A stretch of 64,000 nucleotides of DNA from Aminobacter aganoensis (GCF_014206975.1 NZ_JACHOU010000002.1:558001-622000), one strand, 5' to 3'; shown: positions 36,329-46,570, counted from the stretch's first letter. A program made the numbers and translations. Notes: generated from the letters alone by a model not told the origin.

Positions 36329-38620
36329 TCAGCCGGCGATCTTGGAGAAGTCGGCGACCTGGTCGGTCGCCGCGCGGATGCGGGCGAGCAGCGCCAGGCG
36401 ATTTGCCCGCACGGCCAGATCCTCGTCATTGACGAGAACCTTCTCGAAGAACGCATCCACCGGTTCGCGCAGCACGCTCAGCGCGCGCATGGCGCCGGAA
36501 AAGTCTTCATTCCGTATGGCTTGGCCGGCTTCGCTGATGGCCTGATTCATCGGCGCGAACAGCGCCTTCTCCGCGTCCTCGCGGAACAGGCCGGGGTCGA
36601 CGGCATCGGCGACGGCCGTGCCCTTCTTCTCTTCGGCGGCCAAGATGTTGGCCGCACGCTTGGTGCCGGCCAGCAGGTTCTTGCCGTCTTCGGTGTCGAG
36701 GAACTGCCCGAGCGCCTCGACCCGGCGGGTGACGGCCAGGAGGTCGTCCGCCTCGGGCGTGATCACCGCGTCGATCAGGTCGTGGCGGGCGCCGAGCTCG
36801 CGAAGATAGACCTTGAGGCGGTCATGGAAGAACGCCAGCAGGTCGGCCTTGAGCGCGCCGGCAGCCGCGATGACGTCCCGGCGCAGCTCGGCCTCGTAGG
36901 CGGCGAGCGCGTTGTCGACGTCCTGCTCGCCATCGACGTCGCCGCTGTCGATCGCCGCCTGCGAGGCTTCGAACGCCGCCAGCCGGCGCTGGACCGAGCC
37001 TTCCTCGAGCTGCGCAAGGGCCGCGTCGAACAGACCCTGCAACGGCAGGCTGCCGCGTGCCGACAGGATGATCCTGACGATGCCCAGTGCTGCGCGGCGC
37101 AGCGCGTAGGGGTCCTTCGAACCCGTCGGCTTCTCATCGATGGTCCAGAAGCCGACCAGCGTGTCGAGCTTGTCGGCCAGCGCCACCGACACCGAAACCG
37201 GGTCGGCCGGCACCCGGTCGGAGGGGCCCTGCGGCTTGTAGTGCTCCTCGAGGGCGGCTGCGACCGACGGGCTCTCGCCCTGCAGCAACGCATATTTGCG
37301 GCCCATGGCGCCCTGCAATTCGGGGAACTCGCCGACGACCTCTGTCTGCAGGTCGGCCTTGGCGAGCACGGCGGCGCGGTCTGCCAGCTTCGGCTCGGCG
37401 CCGACCAGCGGCGCGATGGCGCGGGCCAGCTCGCGGATGCGCTGGACGCGCTGGCCTTGCGTGCCGAGCTTGGCGTGGAATGTCACGCCGAGATGGTCGA
37501 GGCGGGCCATGCGCTGGTCGAGCGGCTTGTTGAGATCCAGGCCGAAGGCTTCGGCCGACGATTTCAGCGTATCGAGGTCGGGCAGGTCGCCCTGGTCGGT
37601 GTTCCAGAAATAGAGCGCATCCGACAGGCGTGCGCGCACGACCTTGCCGTTGCCATGGGCGATTTCCTTGCCGCCATCGGTGGCCTCGATGTTCGAGGTC
37701 AGGATGAAGTGGTTGGAGAGCGCATCCTCCTGGCCCTGCGGCCGCGTCACGAAGCACTTCTGGTTGGCGCGGATGGTCAGGCGGATGACCTCGGCGGGGA
37801 TTTCGAGGAAGGCGTCCTCGAAGGTGCCCATCAGCACCACCGGCCATTCGACCAGGCCCGAAACCTCTTCCAGCAGCCCCTCGTCCTCGACCAGTTCGAG
37901 CCCGCTGGCAAAGGCAAGGTTGCGCGCGTCGGCGACGATCATCTCCTTGCGGCGGTCGGCGTCGATGACCACCTTGGCCGCCTCCAGCTTTGCCGCGTAA
38001 TCGTCGAAGCGGCGCACCGTGATCGCGCCAGGCGCGTGGAAGCGATGACCGTATGTGACGTTGCCGGAGCGGATGCCGTCGACCTCGAAGTCGATCACCA
38101 CAGGCTCTTCAGTCTCGGGGCCGAAGGTGCAGACGATCGACTGCAGCGGGCGCACCCAGCGCAGGCTGCCCGGCTTGGCCGAGGCCGGGCCCCAGCGCAT
38201 CGACTTCGGCCAGGGGAAGCTCTTGACGATCGCCGGCATCAGCTCGGCGACGATTTCTTCGGCCGCACGGCCTGGCTTGGAGATGTGGGCGACGTAGAAA
38301 TCGCCCTTCTTGGGATCGCTATGGACATGCGCCTCCGAGATCGAAGCCAGTCCGGCGCTGCGCAGAAACCCCTGGATCGCGGCTTCCGGCGCCTTGGTGC
38401 TCGGGCCCTTGCGGTCCTCGCGGATGTCCTTGGAGCGAGCGGTCAGCCCCCTGATGTCGAGCGTCAGCCGGCGCGGCGTCCAGTATTCGCGCGCCGCCTC
38501 ATAGGTCAGCCCCGCCTCGACCAGACCGTCGGTCAGCATCTTCCTCAGATCGCCCGCCGCCTTACGCTGCATGCGCGCGGGGATTTCTTCGGAACGCAAC
38601 TCTAGAAGCAGATCGGGCAT
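36329..38620 (-). CDS. glyS: Glycine--tRNA ligase beta subunit
   Basis: The beta subunit of the bacterial alpha2-beta2 glycyl-tRNA synthetase, which binds tRNA-Gly. The 763-residue product starts [19 protein letters not shown], has the conserved QPKGPS-like region as [12 protein letters not shown] and the C-terminal anticodon-binding domain ending [20 protein letters not shown]. The alpha subunit gene glyQ lies 421 bp upstream on the same strand, split from it by a small gene on the other strand. Confidence 0.98.
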   Translation of the reverse strand: MPDLLLELRSEEIPARMQRKAAGDLRKMLTDGLVEAGLTYEAAREYWTPRRLTLDIRGLTARSKDIREDRKGPSTKAPEAAIQGFLRSAGLASISEAHVHSDPKKGDFYVAHISKPGRAAEEIVAELMPAIVKSFPWPKSMRWGPASAKPGSLRWVRPLQSIVCTFGPETEEPVVIDFEVDGIRSGNVTYGHRFHAPGAITVRRFDDYAAKLEAAKVVIDADRRKEMIVADARNLAFASGLELVEDEGLLEEVSGLVEWPVVLMGTFEDAFLEIPAEVIRLTIRANQKCFVTRPQGQEDALSNHFILTSNIEATDGGKEIAHGNGKVVRARLSDALYFWNTDQGDLPDLDTLKSSAEAFGLDLNKPLDQRMARLDHLGVTFHAKLGTQGQRVQRIRELARAIAPLVGAEPKLADRAAVLAKADLQTEVVGEFPELQGAMGRKYALLQGESPSVAAALEEHYKPQGPSDRVPADPVSVSVALADKLDTLVGFWTIDEKPTGSKDPYALRRAALGIVRIILSARGSLPLQGLFDAALAQLEEGSVQRRLAAFEASQAAIDSGDVDGEQDVDNALAAYEAELRRDVIAAAGALKADLLAFFHDRLKVYLRELGARHDLIDAVITPEADDLLAVTRRVEALGQFLDTEDGKNLLAGTKRAANILAAEEKKGTAVADAVDPGLFREDAEKALFAPMNQAISEAGQAIRNEDFSGAMRALSVLREPVDAFFEKVLVNDEDLAVRANRLALLARIRAATDQVADFSKIAG

Positions 38621-38821
38621 CGGACGGGCTCACGCGGGAAATGGTCCGCGCGGCATAGCAACTCAGCCGCCCGCTGTCACCTTCCCGAACGCGTTCGGCA
38701 AAATTCCGTCGAGGTGTCGGGGCGTGGCCGGCGAATTCGTCCTTGGAATGAAGATTTCCATGAACCGAACGCTGCGCTGGAGCGACCCACGCTCAGACAG
38801 ACACCTATTGGCAAAACGACG

Positions 38822-38995
38822 ATGAAAACCGCCTCCGCCCTGCTCCAGATCCTCAGCCTCAGCGCCCTGCTCGCCATGCATGTGGCGGCGCCGGCCGAGT
38901 TCAGGATGCCCGGCGTGCGCAAGGCGCTGCAGACGATCAATGGCGAACCGCTGCAGCCACGCCTTCCGGAAGGGCTGGAACTCGCTGCAGCCTGA
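38822..38995 (+). CDS. Small secreted peptide between glyS and glyQ, function unknown
   Basis: A 57-residue frame beginning MKTASALLQILSLSALLAMH, a plausible signal peptide, followed by a short tail FRMPGVRKALQTINGEP. The gene lies on the opposite strand to glyQ and glyS. No strong ribosome site is seen, so the call is uncertain. It is not a shadow of a gene on the other strand, as none overlaps it. Confidence 0.45.
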   Translation: MKTASALLQILSLSALLAMHVAAPAEFRMPGVRKALQTINGEPLQPRLPEGLELAAA

Positions 38996-39011
38996 TTGCC
39001 GCTTCGCGGCG

Positions 39012-39034
39012 ACCTCCCCCATCAAGGGGGAGGT
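39012..39034. terminator. Hairpin downstream of glyQ
   Basis: ACCTCCCCC (39012-39020) and GGGGGAGGT (39026-39034) make a perfect 9-bp stem with a 5-base loop, just after the glyQ stop. It lacks a T-run and shares its CTCCCCC/GGGGGAG core with the long inverted repeat at 58159-58282. Confidence 0.55.
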
Positions 39035-39041
39035 AAATAGC

Positions 39042-39974
39042 TCAAGCCGCCAGGCCGCCGACTTCCGTCAACAAGAAAGCTTCGCCGCAAGCCTTGGACA
39101 AGTTGCGGACGCGCAGGATGTAGCTCTGGCGTTCAGTGACCGAGATCACGCCGCGTGCGTCGAGCAGGTTGAAGACGTGGCTCGCCTTGATGCACTGGTC
39201 GTAGGCCGGAAACACCATCTTGTGCTGGGCCAGGTTGCCGCCCTCGGCGGGCGCGCCGGCGGCCAGCAGCGCCTTGCACTCGGCTTCGGCATCCTCGAAG
39301 TGCCTGAGCAGCATCGCCGTGTTGGCGTGCTCGAAATTGTGCCTGGAATATTCCTGCTCGGCCTGCAGGAAGACCTCGCCATAGGTGACCTTGTCATCGC
39401 CTTCGAGGCCGTTGAAATTGAGGTCGTAGACATTGTCGACGCCCTGCACATACATCGCCAGCCGTTCGAGGCCGTAGGTCAGTTCGCCGGCCACGGGCGC
39501 GCATTCGATGCCGCAGACCTGCTGGAAGTAGGTGAACTGCGACACCTCCATGCCGTCGCACCAGCACTCCCAGCCAAGGCCCCAGGCGCCCAGCGTCGGG
39601 CTTTCCCAGTCGTCCTCGACGAAGCGGATGTCATGCACCAGCGGGTCGATGCCGATCGCCTTCAGCGAGCCGAGATAGAGCTCCTGCAGGTTGGACGGGT
39701 TCGGCTTCAGGATCACTTGGTACTGGTAATAGTGCTGCAGGCGGTTGGGGTTCTCGCCATAGCGGCCGTCCTTCGGACGGCGCGACGGCTGCACATAGGC
39801 CGCGTTCCAGCGCCGCGGACCGAGCGCGCGCAAGGTCGTCGCCGGGTGGAAGGTACCGGCGCCCACTTCCATGTCGTAGGGCTGCAGGATGATGCAGCCC
39901 TGCGCGGCCCAGAAACTGTGCAGCGTCAGGATCAGCCCCTGGAACGAGCGGCTGGGGTGCATGTGGGCAGGCAT
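39042..39974 (-). CDS. glyQ: Glycine--tRNA ligase alpha subunit
   Basis: The catalytic class II core of glycyl-tRNA synthetase, 310 residues. Signatures include [58 protein letters not shown] and LPWECW-like [20 protein letters not shown]. The ATG at 39974 gives [13 protein letters not shown]; another ATG four codons on (39962) is possible. The frame extends upstream without homology. The partner glyS follows. Confidence 0.97.
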   Translation of the reverse strand: MPAHMHPSRSFQGLILTLHSFWAAQGCIILQPYDMEVGAGTFHPATTLRALGPRRWNAAYVQPSRRPKDGRYGENPNRLQHYYQYQVILKPNPSNLQELYLGSLKAIGIDPLVHDIRFVEDDWESPTLGAWGLGWECWCDGMEVSQFTYFQQVCGIECAPVAGELTYGLERLAMYVQGVDNVYDLNFNGLEGDDKVTYGEVFLQAEQEYSRHNFEHANTAMLLRHFEDAEAECKALLAAGAPAEGGNLAQHKMVFPAYDQCIKASHVFNLLDARGVISVTERQSYILRVRNLSKACGEAFLLTEVGGLAA

Positions 39975-40103
39975 GGTGTCGGTCACGGGCAACGCTCGAT
40001 CATTGGCGCGCCCCGCAGCAAAACGGGGCCAGAGAGGCCCCGTCCTATTCCGCCCGAAGATATGGGTCAAGCAGCGGCGCTCAGCCGCCGCCAATGCTGC
40101 CGG

Positions 40104-42107
40104 TCAATTGCCGGGCAGGCGCAGTTCCTGTCCGGGCGCCAGGCGGGCCGGATCGCCGCGCAGTTCGGGATTGAGATCGAGCAGTTCGCGGTAGCGGTCG
40201 CCATTGCCCAGCACCTCGTTGGCGATCGACCACAGCGATTGGCCACGCTGCACCTTGTAGGCGGCAGGGATGGCCTGGACCACGGGCTCTGTCGCCGGCG
40301 TCTCCAGCTCGCTCTTCTTCTGGCTGTCCGTTGCAGGGGCTGCCGGCTTGACCACCGGCGGCTTTGCCGGGGCTTCGAGGGCCGTCGGCTTCTCCGGCAT
40401 CGGCGGCATGCCTTTCGCCAGCTTCTGCTCGACGTCGGCCAGGACATTGGGCTCCGGCTTCATGTCGCGCGCATGGCTCCACTGGAACGTCGCTTCGAGC
40501 CGGCGCCCGGCGCGCCAGTAGGCATCGCCGAGGTGGTCGTTGAGAACCGCATCGTCGGGCTTGAGCGAGACGGCACGCTCCAGCTCGCGCACGGCATCGT
40601 CGAAACGGCCGAGGCGATAATAGGCCCAGCCGAGCGAATCGATGATGTAGCCGTCGCTCGGACGCAGGTCGGCGGCCTGCTTGATCATCCCGAGGCCCTC
40701 CTCGAGATTGATGTTCATGTCGACCCAGGAATAGCCGAGATAGTTGAGCACCTGCGGCTGGTTGGGGAACAGCTTCAGCGCCTCGCGGAAGTTCGGCTCG
40801 GCTTTCGGCCATTCCTTGAGCCGCTCATAGGCGATGCCGCGCTGGTAGAAGACGTTCCAGTTGACGTTGGTCGGCGTCTTCAGCACGCCGACAGCCTTGT
40901 CGTAGACATCGGCTGCGGCGCGGTAGTTGTCGGTCGCCGCATAGACGCCGCCGAGCGCGAGATAACCGCGCATGTCTTCGGGATTGGCGTCGACCAGTGC
41001 CTTGAGATGCTTGATCGCCTCGTCGTGGCGCTTCAGGTCCGCAAGGTTGAGGCCGAGTTGCAGTTCCGACAGCCGCTTGAGCGGCGAGGATGCGGGCACG
41101 CGGCGATAGAGTGCGATCGCCTGTTCGCCGTCCTGCTGCTGTTCGGCAATCGCCGCGAGCTGCACCAGCAACTCGTCGCTCTCCGGCTTCAGCGCCAGCG
41201 CGTATTGCAGGTACAGCCGGACGAACGGCTCGCCGCCGCCGCGATTGAGCGCGGTCGACAGGTTGAGCAGGATTTCGGCGGCACCGTCGTTCGGGCCGGA
41301 GACCAGCGGCGCAATCTTCTCGCCCTTGGTGATCTTTTCCCGCAAGGACGAAATCGGCAACTTGCCCGGCGCAAACTCGTCGGCGCGGTCGAGGACCGCC
41401 AGCGCTTCGGTCTTCTTGCCACCGCGCGCCAGGAAGCCGGCATAGGCCTCGGCGGCACGCATCCAGGTTTCGGGCGCGGCGCTGCCGGCGCCGAGATTGT
41501 CGATCGCCGCCTTGTAGATCTCGCCGGCCTTGTCCTTCTGGCCGGCAGACTCGGCGATCAGCGCACGATGGTAGGTCTTGAACAGGTCGTACCATTCGGG
41601 TCCCTCGAGCTTGTCGAGGAACTGCAGCCCGTCGCCGGCCTTGCCTTCGCCCTGCTTGGCCCAGCCGGTCATCACACCGGTGATCAGGCGGTCGAGGTCG
41701 GATTCGAGCGCCAGCTTGAGCCAGTTCTGGGCGGCTTCGTAATCCTTCTTGCGAAACGTATCGACGGCCAGCGCCAGCCGCGAGAAGCGCTCGACGTCGG
41801 GGACCGTCTTCAGCATCTGGGCATAGGGCAGCGATTCATCGAAGCGGCCCTGCGCGATCAGCGCCAGCATCACGCTTTGCTGCAGGGCGGTGTCTTCGGG
41901 ATCGAAGGCCAAAGCGCGCTTGTAATAGGCGATGGCGCTGTCCAGGTCGTCGTCGGCTTCGGCGGTACGCGCCGCCAGGTAAGCGCCGGAAAACGAGCTG
42001 ATTTCAACCGGCTCGGTGATCTCTTTGGCATATCCGGGCTGGGTCAGGGCGGTAAAGCCCGCCAGAGCCGCAAGGCCCAACAGCCAGATCGCGCGTCGCT
42101 GCCGCAT
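40104..42107 (-). CDS. Tetratricopeptide repeat protein with C-terminal LysM domain
   Basis: A 667-residue exported protein. The signal peptide covers about residues 1-28 (IWLLGLAALAGFTALTQPGYA). About ten TPR-like units follow between residues 40 and 560 (for example DSAIAYYKRALAFDPEDTAL, NWNVFYQRGIAYERLKEWPK, IIDSLGWAYYRLGRFDDAV). A Pro/Ala-rich linker (about 565-610) leads to a LysM domain (YKVQRGQSLWSIANEVLGNG to the end), which should bind peptidoglycan. The protein may scaffold an envelope complex at the cell wall. AGGAAGGA precedes the ATG 42107. It lies upstream of glyQ on the same strand. Confidence 0.92.
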   Translation of the reverse strand: MRQRRAIWLLGLAALAGFTALTQPGYAKEITEPVEISSFSGAYLAARTAEADDDLDSAIAYYKRALAFDPEDTALQQSVMLALIAQGRFDESLPYAQMLKTVPDVERFSRLALAVDTFRKKDYEAAQNWLKLALESDLDRLITGVMTGWAKQGEGKAGDGLQFLDKLEGPEWYDLFKTYHRALIAESAGQKDKAGEIYKAAIDNLGAGSAAPETWMRAAEAYAGFLARGGKKTEALAVLDRADEFAPGKLPISSLREKITKGEKIAPLVSGPNDGAAEILLNLSTALNRGGGEPFVRLYLQYALALKPESDELLVQLAAIAEQQQDGEQAIALYRRVPASSPLKRLSELQLGLNLADLKRHDEAIKHLKALVDANPEDMRGYLALGGVYAATDNYRAAADVYDKAVGVLKTPTNVNWNVFYQRGIAYERLKEWPKAEPNFREALKLFPNQPQVLNYLGYSWVDMNINLEEGLGMIKQAADLRPSDGYIIDSLGWAYYRLGRFDDAVRELERAVSLKPDDAVLNDHLGDAYWRAGRRLEATFQWSHARDMKPEPNVLADVEQKLAKGMPPMPEKPTALEAPAKPPVVKPAAPATDSQKKSELETPATEPVVQAIPAAYKVQRGQSLWSIANEVLGNGDRYRELLDLNPELRGDPARLAPGQELRLPGN

Positions 42108-42287
42108 GAAAGTCCTTCCTAGTGAGGTCCCACGGTCATCATGACACCCGTAAGCCGGGTCGCAACCGCTTGTCTGCGCCAAGCATGGCCTTTTTGGGGT
42201 CGCGCATCAATCCGCAGCCGCTTCACAATCCGACAGCCGGTCCAAGGTTTGCACAGCCGGCGGCGGATGCGCGAACCAGGGCCGGCC

Positions 42288-43304
42288 TCAGACGACGCGG
42301 CTGATGCAGAAATCGATGACGTCGAGCAATGCCGACTTTTGCGGCGTCTGTTCGAGCGGGGCGAGCGCGTCGCGGGCAATCTCGCCGAAATGGCTGGCGC
42401 GTCCGATCGTGTCGGCAATCGCACCGTGCCGCACCATCAGGCCGACGGCCTTCTCCAGGGCGGCGTCGTCGGTGGCGCCATCCTCGATCGCGCTTTTCCA
42501 GAATGCGCGCTCGGCAGCGGTGCCACGACGGTAGCTCAGGATCACCGGCAGGGTAACCTTGCCCTCGCGGAAGTCGTCGCCGACATTCTTGCCGAGGTCC
42601 TTGGCCGAACCGCCATAATCCAGCGCATCGTCGATAAGCTGGAAGGCAAGGCCGAGATTCATGCCATAGGAGCGCAGTGCCGCCTTGTCGTTCTTCGAGG
42701 CGCCGGCGATCACCGGGCCGACTTCGGCGGCAGCAGAAAACAGCGCCGCGGTCTTTGCCTTGATGACGGCGAAATGCTCGTCCTCGGTGGTTTCGAGGTT
42801 CTTGGCGGCAGCCAGTTGCATGACCTCGCCCTCGGCGATGATCGATGCGGCGGACGACAGGATGTCGAGCGCCTCGAGCGAACCGACCTCGACCATCATG
42901 CGGAACGCCTGGCCGAGCAGGAAGTCGCCGACCAGCACGCTCGCCTGGTTGCCCCAGATGGTGCGGGCCGTCTTCTTGCCGCGACGCAGGTCGCTTTCGT
43001 CGACGACGTCGTCATGCAGCAGCGTTGCTGTGTGCATGAACTCGACCGACGTGGCCAGCCTGACGTGGTTTTCGCCGGAGTAGCCGAACATCTGGGCGGC
43101 TGCCAGGGTCAGCATCGGCCGCAGGCGCTTGCCGCCGGAGGAGATGAGATGGTTGGCGACCTCCGGGATCATCTCGACATCGGAGCCGGCCTTGGAAAGG
43201 ATCAGCTCGTTGACCCTGGCCATGTCGGCCGAAGTCAGGTCGATCAAATCCTTGATCGACGCAGCGTCCCGCTTTCCCTTCTCGATGTTGAGAACGACAC
43301 CCAA
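42288..43304 (-). CDS. ispB: Polyprenyl (octaprenyl/decaprenyl) diphosphate synthase
   Basis: A trans-prenyl chain elongation enzyme of 338 residues. It makes the ubiquinone side chain from IPP and FPP. The first Asp-rich motif is in LLHDDVVDESDLRRG and the second in FQLIDDALDYGG. GGKRLRPMLTLAAAQM is the substrate-binding loop. The exact chain length cannot be read from sequence; rhizobia usually make Q10. The 164-bp gap to the TPR gene downstream holds no gene. It is divergent from the DUF2007 gene. Confidence 0.95.
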   Translation of the reverse strand: MGVVLNIEKGKRDAASIKDLIDLTSADMARVNELILSKAGSDVEMIPEVANHLISSGGKRLRPMLTLAAAQMFGYSGENHVRLATSVEFMHTATLLHDDVVDESDLRRGKKTARTIWGNQASVLVGDFLLGQAFRMMVEVGSLEALDILSSAASIIAEGEVMQLAAAKNLETTEDEHFAVIKAKTAALFSAAAEVGPVIAGASKNDKAALRSYGMNLGLAFQLIDDALDYGGSAKDLGKNVGDDFREGKVTLPVILSYRRGTAAERAFWKSAIEDGATDDAALEKAVGLMVRHGAIADTIGRASHFGEIARDALAPLEQTPQKSALLDVIDFCISRVV

Positions 43305-43455
43305 GGCCTACACTCCCAGTTTACACAGGCGCGTGGTCGCGCGCGTAGCTCTTAGGCGATTCTAAGGCGGCATGCACTCTACCCGCAAGTGGCGAATTGG
43401 CGCGGTGCAACACGCGGCGTTTACTTCACGGCCTCAAACTGCGAATTTCCCCGGC

Positions 43456-43680
43456 ATGATCGAACTCATCCGCACCAACGACGCCGTCATCATCTCCTTC
43501 GTGGAATCGCTGCTGCGCGATGCCGGCATCGGCTGCTTCGTCGCCGACCAGAACATGAGCGTGCTCGACGGTTCGATCGGCATCCTGCCGCGCCGCATCA
43601 TGATCGACGAGGACGACGCCGACGAGGCGCGCCAGTTGCTGACGGATGCCGGCATCGAGCACGAAATCCGCCAGAAGTGA
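43456..43680 (+). CDS. DUF2007 domain-containing protein
   Basis: A 74-residue protein with the whole DUF2007 pattern: MIELIRTNDAVIISFVESLL, then GIGCFVADQNMSVLDGSIG and ILPRRIMIDEDDADEARQLL. The fold is a small ferredoxin-like domain similar to signal transducers; the role is unknown. Its TGA overlaps the GTG start of the methyltransferase (GTGA), so the two are coupled. The open frame from 43372 is upstream of the domain and disregarded. Confidence 0.93.
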   Translation: MIELIRTNDAVIISFVESLLRDAGIGCFVADQNMSVLDGSIGILPRRIMIDEDDADEARQLLTDAGIEHEIRQK

Positions 43681-44477
43681 CAGCCGAACCGCCGCCAGCC
43701 CCGGACGTGGATCTGCCGCCGCACACGGTGGACGCCTTCCACCGCGGCGAGTTCTGGCTGGTCCAGCCGAAGGACAACGGCCACCGCTCCGGCATGGATG
43801 CCTTGACGCTCGCCGCTGCCGTACCGGGCTCATTCGCCGGCCGGCTCGCCGATTTCGGGGCCGGCGCCGGTGCTGCCGGCCTTGCGGTCGCCTCGCGCTG
43901 CAAGCAGGCAGAGGTGGTGCTCGTCGAGCTCACGCCTGAAATGGCGGCCTTTGCCGACGCCACGCTTGCCCATCCCGGCAATGCGCAGCTGCGCCAACGC
44001 GCCTCCGTGCTCGTCGCCGATGTCGGCCTTTCGGGTAAGGCACGCACCCAGGCCGGGCTTGCCGACGGCTCGCTCGACTTCGTCATCATGAACCCGCCCT
44101 TCAATCCGCCGCATCACCGGCCGACGCCGGACGCGCTGAAGCGGCAGGCGCACGTCATGGACGACGGGCTGTTCGAGAACTGGATCCGCAGTGCCGCCGC
44201 AGTCGTCAGGCCGCGCGGCGGGCTGGCCATCATCGCCCGGCCGGAACAGTTGGCCCCCATCCTCGGCGCCCTGGACGGGCGTTTTGGCAAGGTCGAGATC
44301 GTGCCGGTCCATCCCCGCGCCGACGCCGCCGCGATCCGCGTCGTCGTGCGCGCCGTCAGGGCCTCGCGGGCGCCGCTGGCGCTCTGCCCGCCGCTCGTGC
44401 TGCGCGATGCGGACGACAGGTTGTCGCAACGCGCCGATGATATAAGCAACGGCCGCTCGTCGCTTTTCGGCGACTGA
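43677..44477 (+). CDS. Methyltransferase, tRNA1(Val) A37 N6 (TrmN6)-like
   Basis: A 266-residue SAM-dependent methyltransferase. The SAM motif is LADFGAGAGAAGLAVASR and the N6-adenine motif is NPPF in DFVIMNPPFNPPHHRP, typical of TrmN6 enzymes, which methylate A37 of tRNA-Val. GTG 43677 overlaps the DUF2007 stop, and the leader VTAEPPPAPDVDLPPHTVDAF is usual for rhizobial members. The gene pair DUF2007-methyltransferase is common in Rhizobiales. Confidence 0.88.
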   Translation: MTAEPPPAPDVDLPPHTVDAFHRGEFWLVQPKDNGHRSGMDALTLAAAVPGSFAGRLADFGAGAGAAGLAVASRCKQAEVVLVELTPEMAAFADATLAHPGNAQLRQRASVLVADVGLSGKARTQAGLADGSLDFVIMNPPFNPPHHRPTPDALKRQAHVMDDGLFENWIRSAAAVVRPRGGLAIIARPEQLAPILGALDGRFGKVEIVPVHPRADAAAIRVVVRAVRASRAPLALCPPLVLRDADDRLSQRADDISNGRSSLFGD

Positions 44478-44549
44478 GCAACGCCAAAGCATTGCGGATG
44501 TCGCAGGAATGCATACATCCCGCATGACACAGACCGGAGAGACCGAAAC

Positions 44550-45413
44550 GTGAAGAAGCTGTTGCGCCGCCTGCTGCCGAGATCGATGCGTGGCGGCGAG
44601 GTCGTCATTCCCGTGCTCAGGCTGCAGGGCGCGATCATGTCGGGCGGCGGCCAGTTCCGGCCGACCCTTTCGCTGGCAACCACTGCCGGCCTGATCGAGA
44701 AGGCGTTCGCCATTCCCGGCCCGGCGGTCGCCATTTCGATCAACTCTCCCGGCGGCTCGCCGGTGCAGTCGCGGCTGATCTACAAGCGCATACGCGACCT
44801 TGCCGCCGAGAAGAACAAGAAGGTGCTGGTCTTCGTCGAGGACGTCGCCGCCTCGGGCGGCTACATGATCGCGATCGCCGGCGACGAGATCATCGCCGAC
44901 CCCTCGTCCATCGTCGGATCGATCGGCGTGGTGTCGGCTTCCTTCGGCTTCACCGACCTGATCAAGAAGATCGGCGTCGAGCGGCGCGTCTACACGGCGG
45001 GCGAGAACAAGGCGACGCTCGATCCGTTCCAGCCGGAAAAGAAGGAAGACATCGAGCGGCTGAAGAAGCTGCAGCTCGAAGTGCACGAGACCTTCATCGA
45101 CCTGGTCAAGGACCGTCGCCGCGGCAAGCTCAAGGACGACCCGGACCTGTTCACCGGCCTGTTCTGGTCGGGCAAGAAGGGGCTGGAGCTCGGCCTGGTC
45201 GATTCCCTCGGCGACATGCGCACCGTGCTCAGGGACCGCTACGGCGCCAAGGCCGAACTCAAGCTGATCACCGCGCCGCGCGGCCTGTTCGGCCGCCGCC
45301 TCGGCCTCGGCTCTTCGACTTCAGGCTTTGGCCCCGATGTCGCCGGCGCCGTCGCCTCGGGGCTGGTGGATGCGGCGGAAGAGCGCGCATTGTGGAGCCG
45401 CTTCGGCCTTTGA
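44550..45413 (+). CDS. S49 family peptidase (SppA/SohB-like)
   Basis: A 287-residue signal-peptide-peptidase-like enzyme. The S49 core has PAVAISINSPGGSPVQS, VFVEDVAASGGYMIAIAGDEI with the nucleophile Ser, and SSIVGSIGVVSASFGF. A catalytic Lys is expected from the family. There is no clear membrane anchor at the N-terminus, unlike SppA, so it may be loosely membrane-bound. GTG 44550 has GGAGAG eight bases upstream. The role is probably cleanup of cleaved signal peptides. Confidence 0.92.
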   Translation: MKKLLRRLLPRSMRGGEVVIPVLRLQGAIMSGGGQFRPTLSLATTAGLIEKAFAIPGPAVAISINSPGGSPVQSRLIYKRIRDLAAEKNKKVLVFVEDVAASGGYMIAIAGDEIIADPSSIVGSIGVVSASFGFTDLIKKIGVERRVYTAGENKATLDPFQPEKKEDIERLKKLQLEVHETFIDLVKDRRRGKLKDDPDLFTGLFWSGKKGLELGLVDSLGDMRTVLRDRYGAKAELKLITAPRGLFGRRLGLGSSTSGFGPDVAGAVASGLVDAAEERALWSRFGL

Positions 45414-45497
45414 AAAAGCCGAAACCGCGGACTATCATCGGGGAATGACCCCGGCTGGCCGGAAACGCACCCGGCAACCGAAGGGAGGAGAATGACG

Positions 45498-45683
45498 ATG
45501 CCTCAGCTCATCTTTTTCGCGCTTGTCGGCGTGGTCGCCTATATCGGCTATCGCTCCTTCATCAGGGAGGCCGAGCGGGTGACGGCCAAGGTGCGGCGCA
45601 ACGAGCGCCAGCGCGAGACCGGCGCCTCGGGCACGCTGGTCAAGGACCCCGAGACCGGCGAATACCGGCTCGAGAAGGAATGA
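45498..45683 (+). CDS. Small membrane protein, function unknown
   Basis: A 61-residue protein with one N-terminal membrane helix (LIFFALVGVVAYIGYRSF), then a basic segment and a polar tail (TLVKDPETGEYRLEKE). GGAGG at 45484-45488 is nine bases before ATG 45498; another ATG at 45492 is only three bases away from it and is less likely. It lies between the S49 peptidase and ispE on the same strand, suggesting one operon. The same small gene is common near ispE in Rhizobiales, but nothing is known of its role. Confidence 0.82.
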   Translation: MPQLIFFALVGVVAYIGYRSFIREAERVTAKVRRNERQRETGASGTLVKDPETGEYRLEKE

Positions 45684-45693
45684 ACGCCGGCTC

Positions 45694-46560
45694 GTGACCC
45701 TGAACAGCGTTCCGCTCGCCGAACTCGCCCCGGCCAAGATCAATCTCGCGCTGCACGTCACCGGCCGGCGCGCCGACGGCTACCATCTGCTCGAGACACT
45801 CGTCGTGTTCGCCGAATTCGGCGACCGCATCACGGTTGCGGCGTCGAGCGAAGACTGCTTCTTCGTCGACGGTCCCTTCGCCGGCGACGTGCCGCGCGAT
45901 GCCGGCAACCTCGTCCTGCGCGCCCGCGACGCGCTGCGGGCGGCCTATCCCGCCCATGCCGCCCAGCCGGTTTCGATCTCGCTCGAAAAGCACCTGCCTG
46001 TCGCGTCCGGCATCGGCGGCGGTTCGAGCGATGCGGCGGCGACGCTGCGCGCGCTGTCCCGGCTCTGGCGCCTCCCGGCCGACGCCGCCGCACTGGCGCG
46101 CCTCGCCCTGCCGCTCGGCGCCGACCTGCCGATGTGCCTCGCCGGGCACCCTCTCCTTGCCCGCGGCATCGGCGAAAAGCTCGATCCGGTCCGGCATTTT
46201 CCGGCCCTGCCGATGGTGCTGGTCAATCCCGGCATCGCCGTGGAGACGCCAAAAGTGTTCCGCGCGCTGGCCTCGCGCGACAATGCCCCGCTTGCGCCGC
46301 TCGACAGTGCCGACACCGTGCTCGACTGGCTCGCCACGAGCCGCAACGACCTCGAGCAGGCAGCGATGTCGATCGAACCGTCGATCGCCGAGGTCCTGGC
46401 CGCGCTTCGCAGTTCAGGTGCCGCCTTCGCCCGCATGTCGGGCTCCGGCGCCACCTGCTTCGGCATCTTCGACAGCGCAGCAGCCGCTACGCGTGCGGCA
46501 GCGGCGATCTCGAACGCGCATCCCGGCTGGTTCAGCACCGCCACCGTGACGCGGACCTAG
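45694..46560 (+). CDS. ispE: 4-diphosphocytidyl-2-C-methyl-D-erythritol kinase
   Basis: A GHMP kinase of the MEP pathway that phosphorylates CDP-ME. The 288-residue product has LAPAKINLALHVTGRRADGY at the start, the ATP loop PVASGIGGGSSDAAATL, and ARMSGSGATCFGIF in the C-terminal domain. The start is GTG 45694, 10 bp after the previous gene. It belongs to the same pathway as dxs at 9755. Confidence 0.97.
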   Translation: MTLNSVPLAELAPAKINLALHVTGRRADGYHLLETLVVFAEFGDRITVAASSEDCFFVDGPFAGDVPRDAGNLVLRARDALRAAYPAHAAQPVSISLEKHLPVASGIGGGSSDAAATLRALSRLWRLPADAAALARLALPLGADLPMCLAGHPLLARGIGEKLDPVRHFPALPMVLVNPGIAVETPKVFRALASRDNAPLAPLDSADTVLDWLATSRNDLEQAAMSIEPSIAEVLAALRSSGAAFARMSGSGATCFGIFDSAAAATRAAAAISNAHPGWFSTATVTRT

Positions 46561-46570
46561 GAGCCCAGGA

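Noticed and set aside
38880-42122. 1080-codon open frame on the plus strand opposite glyQ and the TPR gene
   Set aside because: High GC content opens the antisense frame. The encoded sequence is His/Arg/Gly-rich with no domain, and the minus-strand genes match known families over the same bases.
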